A stretch of DNA of 64,000 bases from Temnothorax longispinosus (Eukaryota > Arthropoda > Insecta > Hymenoptera > Formicidae), in contig NC_092363.1 of assembly GCF_030848805.1 (NCBI RefSeq), positions 10,832,886-10,896,885 on the forward strand. Reading direction: 5' to 3'. Made by a program: the position numbers and the translations under genes. The notes beneath the pieces are model-generated. The model had not been told where the DNA came from, searched no databases, and worked only from the letters and a program-made list of their open reading frames with translations. Shown here piece after piece: positions 1 through 9,130 of the stretch. Within the stretch, counting starts at the first letter, position 1. Each line of letters starts with the position of its first letter.

Positions 1-1411
1 GTAAGAGCAGGCGGTGTCAAAAAGAGAGTAAAGTAAGTAGGGAGAGGAAGGGGGAGGACAATGTCTGGATGGGTGCGCACATACACATATAACACACTCA
101 GGGGTTAGAGGAGAGTAAGTGAGAAGGAAGAGAGGAAGGCAGGGTCTGAGAAAGTTATGTTTGTAGGTGAAAATAGGGACCCGCGAGAACAGGTGGAAAA
201 TCGAACGGAGAGTGCTGAGGAAAGCGGAGGATGGAAGAGTCGCAGAGCATGATGAGGGTGTGGGGGAAGATAGCGGACAAACTGGAAAAGATTAGAAGGC
301 TGCTTGAGGGAAGGGAAAGAGGGGCAGAAGGAGGAGAGGGGACAAGGAGTGAGGTAGGAATCAAACCGGAAGAGAAGTGCGGCGAGGAGGAGCGGCGGAA
401 GGAACCGGGAGGAATACCCGCAGGAGAGAAGAATGAGGAAGGGGGCGCAGGCGGCATCAGAGGAAGAAGAGGCGTGGAGCGATTCCAAGGAAGGGGGAGA
501 AGAAGAGATGAAACTTGTCTGGGACAGAGGTGAGAGTATCAGAAGATGGGTGGATGAAGAGGCAAAGAGAAGAGCCGGTATGCGAGGACTGAATGTGTCG
601 GCAGGACGAGGGGAGGAGCGGAGAGAAAGAGAAAGCGGACGTGGGGAGGGAGGTAGGGGAGCCGAAGACGCCGGAGAAGATGGAGTACAAGGTGAAGAGT
701 GAAGAGCCACAGAAGGGGGTAGAAAGAAGAGAGAAGGTAGAGAGCGAGAAGTCGAAAAGCCTGACGGAGAGAGTGAAAAGACTGGAGGAGGAGAGAGTGC
801 AAAGAGAAAGAAGAAAGAGGAACGTGGTCTGGAGGAGGCTGGACGGGAGGGACGCGGACGAAAGGAGGGGCTTGATGGAAAAAGTGGCAGAGAAGGTGAT
901 AGGCGAGAAACGCCGAGAATAGATAGGGTATGGGAAAGAAGCGGGGTGGGAGGGAGAGAGGTCTTAATAGTGGAGTTAGAAGATGAGAAGGAGAGAGAAG
1001 AGCTGTTAGATAGTTATGGGGTTATTAGGCGGGTGTGGGGTATAGGGGTGGATGAAGACCTGTCCCTGGAGGAAAGGAAAATGAGGTGGAAGCTGCTGGA
1101 GAAGGCTAAAGAAGAGAGAGCGAAGGGTAGAAAAACGCGGGTGGAGAACAGGAGATTGTGGGTGGACGGAAGGGAGGTCGTATGGAATGAGGAGGAGGGA
1201 AAATGGAAGGAGGGGTAAAGGGCGAGGAAGGGAGGGAGGGAGTAGAATGTAAAAGGCCGCTATGGTCAGGTTCGGTAGGAAGACGATAGATGTAAAGGGT
1301 TGGGTACGTCCCTAAAAAACGCCATCTGGTAATGTAGAAGTTTGGGTACGTTCCTCAGGAAAAAAAACGCCTTGTAAGCCCTACGGGGAGAAACAATAAA
1401 CATACATACAT
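1..1411 (+). mobile_element. ORF1-only LINE-derived element, 5' end cut by window
   Basis: A purine-rich ORF1-like region is followed by a short 3' UTR (about 1219-1411) that ends in AATAAA and a (CATA)n-like tail. No ORF2 (endonuclease or reverse transcriptase) lies between ORF1 and the tail. The 3' UTR has two copies of a GGGTACGT block followed by AAAAACGCC. The same blocks occur in opposite orientation at 39648-39860 in a second ORF1-only element, so the two belong to one family. Its mobility must come from enzymes made elsewhere, as in half-LINEs (inference). Confidence 0.7.
231..1218 (+). pseudogene. LINE ORF1-like protein, frameshifted
   Basis: Three reading frames together spell an ORF1-type nucleic-acid-binding protein: a long Glu/Arg/Lys-rich region (231-700), a coiled-coil-like segment (about 700-810, LTERVKRLEEERV), an RRM-like start near 815-905 (RRKRNVVWRRLDG) and a conserved C-terminal block at 946-1218 (VLIVEL, GIGVDEDL, RKMRWKLLEKA, WVDGREVVW). 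Such ORF1 proteins coat LINE RNA. Frame changes near 450-590, 700 and 920-946 mean no full product. The exact start is not clear because the low-complexity 5' part is open in several frames. Confidence 0.6.
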
Positions 1412-1854
1412 ACGAAGATACCACTTGGGTTTTATTTCTTTAAAGTAGTTGCATAACAATTATCTTTCAAAACAATATACATATTTTTTTTACAATTGGC
1501 GCAATTTAATTTAAAAATTTTACATCTTTTTTTGAAATACATGTCACTTGAGTTAAGTTAGGTAATATAATTTTGTAAAGAAGGAAATAAAGTTTTCACA
1601 TCTTTTTTTTGAAATACATGTCACTTGAGTTAAGTTAGGTAATATAATTTTGTGAAGAAGAAATTAAAGATTTCACATCTTTTTTGAAATACATGTTACT
1701 TGAGTTAAGTTAGATAATATAATTTTGTGAAAAAGATATAAAGCTACCACTTAGGTTAGATTTTTGAATTTACAAAATACATTGCGTGTACTTGGCACCT
1801 TTTTTTACTTTTTTTGAAAAAGGTAATTTTGTACTGATACGATAAACCTGACAA
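1412..1854 (+). repeat. AT-rich interspersed repeat family A, copy 1
   Basis: This stretch contains three near-direct copies of a 95-100-bp unit with the words ACATGTCACTTGAGTTAAG and TAATATAATTTTGT, ending in CATTGCGTGTACTTGGCACC. Related sequence is at 2163-2645 (same strand) and at 59760-60400 (opposite strand). No coding potential is seen. The class is unknown. Confidence 0.7.
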
Positions 1855-2160
1855 CCGAGAAATTACAATCTCCTATTCTCAACTGAGAGCCATCCCAGTT
1901 GAGCCATCCCACGCCTGTAAGGCGTAATATGCTCGTCGCGTTTAAGATCAAAGATATAACGTACACAGCAATTTACAAGTCTCTGCAACTTTGTGTTCAA
2001 CTCATTGCTTAAACCATCATAGACGAGGCAGCAATAATCTACATGAGGCATAATCAACGTCGTTACTAATTTAATTCTTAACTTGGTGGAAAGAGAGTTT
2101 CTGTCAAATTTTAATCTGTACAACGCACAGTGCACCCTCTGTGATACATGCAAAATAATT
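1855..2160 (-). pseudogene. LINE reverse transcriptase C-terminal fragment
   Basis: A 96-codon open stretch carries the thumb and post-RT signature of Jockey/CR1-type non-LTR elements: KLRIKLVTTLIMPHVDYC, then LQRLVNCCVRYIFDL and a final LGWLSV. It lies between two copies of repeat family A. Upstream RT motifs are absent, so this is only a fragment. The family assignment to Jockey/CR1 is by motif resemblance. Confidence 0.75.
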
Positions 2161-2162
2161 TA

Positions 2163-2645
2163 GGAAAAAATGCGACGGGAGTGAAAAAGCAGCGCCTTAT
2201 TTATTTTATTTTAATGAAATATTTTTATTTTCTACTGTTACCTTTTTAATTCTTTGTGATTAAAATGATTCTTTGTAATATTATAATTTTGTTAAGGGGA
2301 ATTAAAACTACTACTTAGGTTGGAACAAAAAACCCTTGAATGGGAGCACAACGATATGTACTACTTGGGTTTTATCTTTTAAAAGTAGTTGCACAACAAT
2401 TATTTTTCAAAGCAATATATATTCTCTTTGTAATTGGCGCAATTTAATTAAAGATTTCATAAATTTTTTTAAAATAACATCACTTAGGTTGAGTTAGATA
2501 ACGCAATTTTGTAATATAATATTGTTAAGAAGAAGTAAAGCTATTACTACTTAGGTTGGATTTTTGGATTTACAAAATACATTGCGTGTACTTGGCACCT
2601 TTTTTTACCTTTTTTGAAGAAGGTAATTTTGTACTGATTGATTCG
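2163..2645 (+). repeat. AT-rich repeat family A, copy 2
   Basis: It repeats the core of copy 1 (AAAAGTAGTTGCACAACAAT, the ACTTAGGTTGGATTTTT words and CATTGCGTGTACTTGGCACC) and adds a 5' part with GCAGCGCC and ATTCTTTGTGATTAAAATGA. The whole stretch has an inverted counterpart at about 59790-60390. Together with copy 1 it brackets the LINE fragment at 1855-2160. Confidence 0.7.
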
Positions 2646-2739
2646 ACGTCGGGTCAACTATACATTTCTCACTAGGTATGATTATGTAGTGCATTCTATA
2701 GTTTGGTATCACGCATTTTGTAGTGTTAAGCAGGGAAAC

Positions 2740-3485
2740 AAATTAAATTTTTATTGAATTAGCAAATTAGTAATTAATCACAAAAAGTACTAATTAGGTA
2801 CATAAAATATAATATTTAGGTACAAGTGAATTACGCATTACTTAAAAAATTCGTAATTCGTCAGAGAAAAATTTCTAGTTACGTGAAAATTAGTATTTAG
2901 GTGAAAATAAATTAATTTTTTTTGTAAATTGGTAATTAGTAAAAATAAATTCTTTATTATTAAAATAATTAATATTTGGCAAAAATGAATTACTATATAT
3001 CTACTTATTTAAAAATTAATAATTAGTGGAAAGTAATGATTAATTTTTTTAATAATGAATATTTAGTCTCAAGTAAATTACTTATTTTAAAAATTATTAA
3101 TTGGTTTAATATAATTTAATTATTGCAGTTAAACGTGGTTTAAAAAAACAATTATGTTAATGTTTTATATAATTTTTTTTACCTAAGTCTGATTATTCAT
3201 TATTGATAAAATTAGTAATTATTTTTCACTAATTATTAATTTTCAAATAAGTAGATAGTAATTCATTTTTGACAAACTCTATTAATTATTTTAATACAGA
3301 ATTATTTCTACTAATTATCAATTTGCAAAAAGAAATTAATTTATTTTTGTCTAAATGCTAATTTTCATGTAACTAGAAATTTTTTCAACAAATTACCAAT
3401 TTTTTGAGTAATGCGTAATTCACTTCTACCTAAATATTATTAATTTTTACGTAATCAGTAATTTTTTGTAAGTAATTATATATGT
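2740..3485. repeat. AT-rich foldback element, family B
   Basis: The left arm (about 2745-3085) and right arm (about 3180-3480) are diverged inverted copies. Shared blocks include GTGAATTACGCATTACT, AAATTTCTAGTTAC and ATGAATTACTAT/ATCTACTTATTT. The centre (3090-3180) contains GTTAAACGTGGTTTAAAA. A related left arm plus centre occurs at 10925-11299. No ORF is present. Probably a non-autonomous DNA element; ends and target duplication are not clear. Confidence 0.65.
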
Positions 3486-3609
3486 CTTTATTTCAGCTAT
3501 ACGCCAAGAAAGGACTTGGTTTACAATTCTACTTAACACACACATCCATCCACACATCAAACATCATTCTTCTCTACAAACAAGCCGCAGCACATTATTA
3601 TTTACATTA

Positions 3610-3700
3610 TTATTATTGTTTACAGCCGTTATCTTTTTTATAACATTTCTCTCTCCTTTTCCATAATCTATTTAGCACCTTTCCTTTTTCTATTCTAAAG
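3610..3700 (-). pseudogene. Possible last codons of the LINE ORF2
   Basis: A short minus-strand frame reading RIEKGKVLNRLWKRREKCY resembles the basic tail of LINE ORF2 proteins. It lies just before a 3' UTR-like stretch ending in AATAAAGACATA. It is separated from the rest of ORF2 (4360 and above) by a repeat fragment (3700-3885) and the palindrome at 3885-4359. The frame upstream of it (3720-3795) matches a repeat also seen at 59390-59465, so the longer open frame there is not one real gene. Confidence 0.4.
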
Positions 3701-3884
3701 GACCCCGCACAAAACCACGGGAAAATGGCTTTTGGTCGAATTGGCTGAAATTTGAATATGTTGTTATTCAAGTGATTCTGAAGAAATGTTTCCATAGGCC
3801 CAACCTTATCCTATGGACAGTTTTTGCGCTAGAAGCTCTGAAAGATTCAGATATGAGCTATTTTTCTAATTTTGGTTTTAGCGA

Positions 3885-4016
3885 AATATTTGCATTCTAC
3901 TGGTGTTTGTGTTATGTGTTACACGCACTTTCGCGAAGGTTCGTGTGAGCGTTACGTGTAGATGTGTGTGTGTGTGCGTGTGTGCGCGTGTGCGCGTGTG
4001 TGCGTGCGTGCGTGCG

Positions 4017-4054
<38 letters not shown>

Positions 4055-4359
4055 CGCGCGTGCGCGCGCACTTTCTCGAAGGTTCGTGTGAGCGTTACGT
4101 GTAGATGTGTGTGTGTGTGCGCGTGTGTGCGCGCGCGCGTCGTAATACGTACCATATACGCTCATTCGCTTCACATATTACACACATTACACATACGCAC
4201 GCACGAACGCGCGCGCGCGCACACACGCGCACACACACACACACACGCGCGCACACACACGCACACACACACACACATCTACACGTAACGCTCACACGAA
4301 CCTTCGCGAAAGTGCGTGTAACACATAACACAAACACCAGTAGAATGCAAATATTGTCC
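3885..4359. repeat. Palindromic GT/CA-rich insertion in LINE ORF2
   Basis: Perfect inverted ends of about 90 bp begin AATATTTGCATTCTACTGG and run through ACACGCACTTTCGCGAAGG to a (GT)n tract. The right arm is the mirror image, ending at 4359. The inner copy of the CTTTCTCGAAGGTTCGTGTG block at about 4069-4110 is a third, direct repeat. The middle is (GT)n/(CA)n. It splits the LINE ORF2 just after its CRFC motif. Frames rich in Cys-Val or Thr-His here are simple-sequence artefacts. Confidence 0.85.
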
Positions 4360-7300
4360 CTACCTGACTTGCAGAATCTACACTTCGTATCTTCCTCGTC
4401 AAGCCAGTATTTATTTGTGTCCTCTAAATTGCTGCACCTTAATTTTACCATCGCTCTAATCTCATCTCCTGTTTTTACTTTATCCAAGTTCGCTTTTAAT
4501 AAATAACTCGGTGTTTTGTTGCTTGCCTGTATCTCTTTGTACCTTGAATTATACCTTGCCTCTACTATTTTATTGTTTATTATTTGCCTTTGAATGTCCT
4601 GTTCCCTTATTCTTACTAAGCCTTCAGTATTTTTACCTTCATTATTTAATTTTTTTATTACTTCAGAGCTCCAACCATTGTTATTATAAAACCTTTCTCG
4701 TTCCAAATTATATAAATCCTTCTTCTTTTTATCCATTGTGTCCTTTTCATCCCAACATACCTTTACTAAACTTCCGTCTTTTTTTTCTCTGCTTCTTTTC
4801 TCGAATCTTATGGCTCTTATACCCCAACAGATTTTAAGTTTCTCTAATTCTAGTTCCCTTAGTATTAAATACTTCGGTGTGCAAAAATCTAGTCTAAATA
4901 CTCATCTTACATAATCCATCATAACTTTTTCCAACTCCTTTTTTTAACTCCACCCCCATATTTCTGCTCCGTATTCCATCACACTTTTCACTAAGTACTT
5001 AAAAAGCGTCCATCTCCTGCTAAAATCATCTTTACATAATCTTTCTTCTAAACCCCAGACCCTGTTTGCCGCGATCCTTCCTTTCCTTTTCAGTTCTTTT
5101 ATATGATCGACATAATTACCTTTCCTATTAAACGTGAAACCCAGGTATTTAAACATATCTACTTCCTCTACTATTTTTTTGCCCCCTTTTCATGTCATCC
5201 TGCCTTTTTTACCTTTACTATTAAATACCAGCATTTTAGTTTTTTCTGTATTTAATTCTAGTTTCCTTTCTTTTAAAAATCTTTTTAACATGCTCATCAT
5301 ATCTAATAAAGCCTCTCTATTTTTCGCTACCAAAACCATATCATCCGCGTATGCTAATGACCACACTCTCACTCCTTCAAGCTCTACTCCTCCTATACCA
5401 CGCTTTTCTAGAATTTTATCAATATCCGCATTGTATAAATTGAACAGGGCGGGACTCATCACACAGCCCTGTCTTACACCTTTCTTCGTCTTGAAGCACC
5501 TTGCAAACCCATCCTTCGTCCTTATTGTCACCTCCGTCTCTTTGTAAATTTTTTTTATCCTGTTTGTTAAACTGCGATCTACTTCTTTCTCTTCCATTAT
5601 CTTCCATAAAATTCCTCTGTCAACGTTGTCGAATGCTGCCCTTAGATCCACAAATATTGCGAAAATCTTGTCTTTTTCCATTGCCATATCTTTCTCCTTC
5701 TCCCTTTGCACTATATGGTTCAAGATAAATATGTTATCCATCGTAGACCTCCCTTTTCTAAAGCCGGCTTGGCTGTTAGGTATCATCCCTTTCCTCTCCA
5801 TTATTTCCTACAATTTGTTCTTCAGAATTTCCGCATATACCTTGTATGCAGTGCACAGCAGAGAGATCCCTCTATAGTTGTCTTTTCTCTCTTTATCCCC
5901 TCTTTTATATAAAGGGACAACTATTTTGTTCGCCATTCGGTTGGAATTTTACCTTCCTTCCAAATGAGCTTCAACAGATCAGTTAGACCTCTTCTTACTG
6001 CTGCGCCACCATACAGCCATGCTTCCATTGGGATTCCATCGACACCTGCAGCTTTGCCTAACTTCATGTTCCTGACTGCCCTCACTATCTCCTCTTCTTG
6101 CAACTCCCTTTCTGTATCTTGACCTGTTCCTCATTTCTTTCTTCTGTTTCCATATCACGCATCTCCAACGTCTCTTCTCTTCCTTCCATCTCTGTCCCAC
6201 CTAACAACTACATGAAGTAACTTCTCCAGTTCTCTTTCGGAATATTATTCTCTTTCCATTCTTTCTTCTTTCTTCGACTGTTTATGTAGTTCCAGATTTT
6301 CTTCTCGTCCTTCAGTTTTCTTAATTCCTCTTCTTCCCTCTCTCTCTTCTCCATCCGTTTCCTCTCTAACCACCCCTTCAGGCATTTCTCTTTTTCCAAA
6401 TAGTCTTCTTTACTTCCCTTTCCACTTCTCCATCTTCTGTACTTTCTTTTCACATCCCTCTTCTTTCTGGTACAGCTCCTATCCCACCAATCTTTGTGCC
6501 CTATTTTCGTTCTCTTTTTTATCTTGATTTCCTTATAAACTAAGGCTCCAAGGATCCAGTTTTTGATTTTCTCCCATTTCCTATCCGCCGACTCTATTTC
6601 CTGGTCCTCGTTTTCATTCCATACCTCTGTCCTCTCCCTGTATAATTTCCTTGCCTCTTTGTTCCAACATATGATCTTCTTTGACCTATTCTGTTCCTCT
6701 TCTGACCACCCCTCCATTTGTCTCGTATTTTCCTCTTCCTCCAGTATCAAGGTCAGAGGCAAATGATCCGAGTCCACCCTGTCCCCTATTCTAAATTCCA
6801 ACATTCGTTCTTGCGCACTATCGTTTACAATTGCATAATCGATTACCGAGCACCCTCTCGCACCCACATACGTATATTCCCCATCCCAATCCCCCTCTGT
6901 ACATCCATTAAAAAAATACCATCCTTTTTCATTTATCATATCCACAAAACTTCTACCGCCATCTCCTATAATTTTATCTTTACTCTCCTTTCCAAAATCA
7001 TACTCATCCTCCCTACAACCTCTTAAGTTTCCTATTCTAATATTAAAATCGCCTCCTATAATAATATCCTCTCCTTCGCATCCTTCGCATTGATCTGTTA
7101 TTTTCGCCATTATCTCTTCAACATCTTTCTTAGCTCCTACATTATATACTGTAAAAATATTTAGTCCTTTTTCCTCTTTTACTATTCTCGTTCGCGCAAT
7201 TCCTTCTGTAATCATTACACTTTCATAATTCTCCGCTTCCGCCCCCCAGTCTTTTCTAATACCTATTAGTAAACCTCCCTTCTTCCTTTCCCTTACAGCG

Positions 7301-7555
7301 TTAATGTTTTTCCAGTTGTGCGTTTCCGGCAATCTATCCTCCCTTTTCCTCTAACCATGTTTCACATAACCCTATAAAATCGAAACCCACTATATAATTC
7401 CAAAAATCTTTGTCCTGCCTCTCAATACCCGCAACATTCCAAAAAATTATCTTTCGCCTATTTTCATTATTCAGCTGCTTCACTTTTCCGACCTCCTTTC
7501 GTGTTGTTCGCCTGTTGTCATCTTGAATGCCATAACTTGCTGGTTCTCTTCTCAT
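4360..7555 (-). pseudogene. LINE ORF2: APE endonuclease plus reverse transcriptase, broken
   Basis: Minus-strand pieces in order: endonuclease start at 7555-7334 (IIFWNVAGI, LCETWLEE), endonuclease body at 7332-6208 (IIGGDFNIRIG, SVIDYAIVND, SDHLPLTL), RT start at 6103-5921 (KAAGVDGIPMEAW), RT core at 5801-5190 (QAGFRKGRSTMDN, FVDLRAAFDNVD, GVRQGCVMSPALF, LAYADDMVLVA), thumb at 5156-4944 and C-terminus at 4736-4360 ending in WLDEEDTKCRFC. The protein nicks DNA and copies its own RNA. The YADD catalytic box is intact, but frameshifts near 7333, 6205, 5910, 5800, 5185 and 4940 prevent expression. The C-terminal finger is cut by the palindrome at 4359. Confidence 0.9.
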
Positions 7556-7658
7556 AACTTCGCAGCTTTCTAGAAATTTTCCTTTTTTATTAGCTTATTT
7601 TCTTCCTCGCTCCATACATACTTCCTACCTTGTACTTCTAGCTTTCTAAAACCTATTT

Positions 7659-8708
7659 TCACCCATTTTCCTTCTGTTTTCTCTTTCCATGCCCTTTTTT
7701 TATCCGTCTTTGCACTTCTCTGTCCTCAAAGGTCAGGTCGTGATCAATGAAAATTTTCTTACTTCCCAGCTTCTTCTCCTTCATGATGTTATCCTTCGCT
7801 TCCCAGCAGTCTATTTCGACTATTACTATCTCTCTTCCTACTCTGCCTGTTGACCGCATCTTCTTTACTCCCGCTTTTGCACCAAACTCCCTTTCAAGAA
7901 ACGTCTCCGCTGTGTCCATTAAGCTCTTGTTTTCCCCTTTATGTAAACCTCTGATCACTAGATTATTTTTCTTTTCCTTTCTTTCCTTCATATTTCTTTC
8001 TCTCTTCCTAACCATCTCCGCCACCTTTCCCACTATCTCCTCCATTTTGCCGCCGGTCGCCTCATCCGTTGTGTTTTCACTCCTTTGTTCGATCTTCGAT
8101 AGCCTCTCTTCTATCTTACCCATCCTACCCTCTGCCTTTTCTTCTTTTTTTCTCCAACCCTCTTCTAAGACGTTCATCTTCTCTCTCATCTCTCTCATCT
8201 CGTCCCTCAGGTCCCTTATCTCGTCTCTAATCTCTTTCAAGATTGCTAATAGCGAACCGTCTGCTTCATTCTTCTTCAATACCGTCGTATCTCCGTCCTC
8301 TTCTCTCTTCCCTCCTTCGGGTCCAGTTCCAGCCATTCGCTTATCTAAACCTGGAGGCGTTCTTACCGTCTTGTTACCTCTCTTGAAAATGGCATTCGCA
8401 TTATGTTCTTGTTCCTCTCTTTTCCTCTTAGCCTTCTCTATTTCACATGCCATACCATTTTCGCTTCTTACAAAATCTAGTATGCTGGTCGAACTCGCTC
8501 TTTCCCTCATTCTCAATTCTTCCTTTGAAAGCCTTTCTCTTCCTCTTTTCTCCTCTTTTGGTACAACAAAAGTTTCTTTATCCGTTTTTTCCTTTCCTAC
8601 CTTATCTAAAACCGTATCTGTACTCACATTCATATCTGTTATCAACTCACCCTCGTCCATCTCTGTGCCTGATCTATCCCGCCAATGGGCTCGTTCGGCG
8701 AATGCCAC
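7659..8708 (-). CDS. LINE ORF1 protein, 349 aa, intact
   Basis: An uninterrupted 349-residue frame sits 104 bp upstream of ORF2. Residues 1-150 are charged and low in complexity. Residues about 155-215 form a heptad-rich coiled coil (LLAILKEIRDEIRDLRDEM and IEERLSKIEQ). Residues about 245-330 are RRM-like (KKNNLVIRGLH, GREIVIVEID, KKIFIDHDLTFED), as in L1-type ORF1 trimers. The C-terminus is basic (RRIKKGHGKRKQ). It should bind the LINE RNA as a chaperone. The first ATG at 8708 is used because the frame upstream is short. Unlike ORF2, this gene has no visible break. Confidence 0.8.
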   Translation of the reverse strand: MAFAERAHWRDRSGTEMDEGELITDMNVSTDTVLDKVGKEKTDKETFVVPKEEKRGRERLSKEELRMRERASSTSILDFVRSENGMACEIEKAKRKREEQEHNANAIFKRGNKTVRTPPGLDKRMAGTGPEGGKREEDGDTTVLKKNEADGSLLAILKEIRDEIRDLRDEMREMREKMNVLEEGWRKKEEKAEGRMGKIEERLSKIEQRSENTTDEATGGKMEEIVGKVAEMVRKRERNMKERKEKKNNLVIRGLHKGENKSLMDTAETFLEREFGAKAGVKKMRSTGRVGREIVIVEIDCWEAKDNIMKEKKLGSKKIFIDHDLTFEDREVQRRIKKGHGKRKQKENG

Positions 8709-9130
8709 CGCTACACACTCCGCGTTGATTGGTTGGTTCTTAAAGTAAGAACCAATCGCGCTTAACTATTACTGAGCAGTTTGATTTGCCGAACGCGCCC
8801 AATGTCGCCACCTACACTATCCCCGCAGCGCAAATTTCGCTCCCTTTTGGAACGCAAACGTCGCAAACGCAGCTCTCTCTCTTTTTTGCTCCCTAACCTC
8901 TCGCTCTCCACTTTGCCTTTAACGCACTTTTACTACAATATTAATAGGATTCCAACTTCCTTTATTATCCTATCCTGATTCTCTATTATTCTTTTTCTAT
9001 TTACCTCTTTAACGCCCGCTAAGCTTCTTATTACTATCTAAACTCTCACTCGCTCTTGCCGCTCCTCACCCATACGCACACACCACACTCGCTCCTCTAA
9101 CCCTTTTTTTGTAACTAATTATTAATTTGC
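8709..9130 (-). other. LINE 5' region with a small hairpin
   Basis: No protein is supported. The sequence just upstream of ORF1 has an inverted repeat at about 8731-8755 (TTGGTTCTTA facing TAAGAACCAA), followed by T/C-rich sequence. This is the likely 5' UTR or promoter region of the LINE. The true 5' end is not visible. Confidence 0.4.

Larger units (their letters stand above)
3485..8990 (-). mobile_element. Nearly full-length LINE (non-LTR retrotransposon), decayed
   Basis: Reading on the minus strand: a 5' UTR (about 8990-8709), ORF1 (8708-7659), ORF2 with APE endonuclease and RT (7555 down to about 4360), an interruption (3700-4359), a possible ORF2 tail (about 3700-3610) and a 3' UTR ending with AATAAAGACATATA at 3485. 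The gene order and protein types fit an APE-type LINE. ORF2 has several frameshifts and a palindromic insertion, so the copy is dead, while ORF1 is open. The exact 5' end could lie up to about 9120. Confidence 0.8.

Noticed and set aside
105..710. Minus-strand Ser/Pro/Leu-rich 201-codon frame
   Set aside because: It is the complement of a purine-rich LINE ORF1 and has no domain; low-complexity shadow.
3903..4288. Cys/Val- and Thr/His-rich frames
   Set aside because: They arise from GT/CA tracts in the palindrome, open in several frames at once.
7747..8748. Plus-strand 333-codon hydrophobic frame
   Set aside because: It is the exact shadow of the ORF1 gene on the other strand, whose coiled-coil and RRM-like blocks are clearly the real signal.
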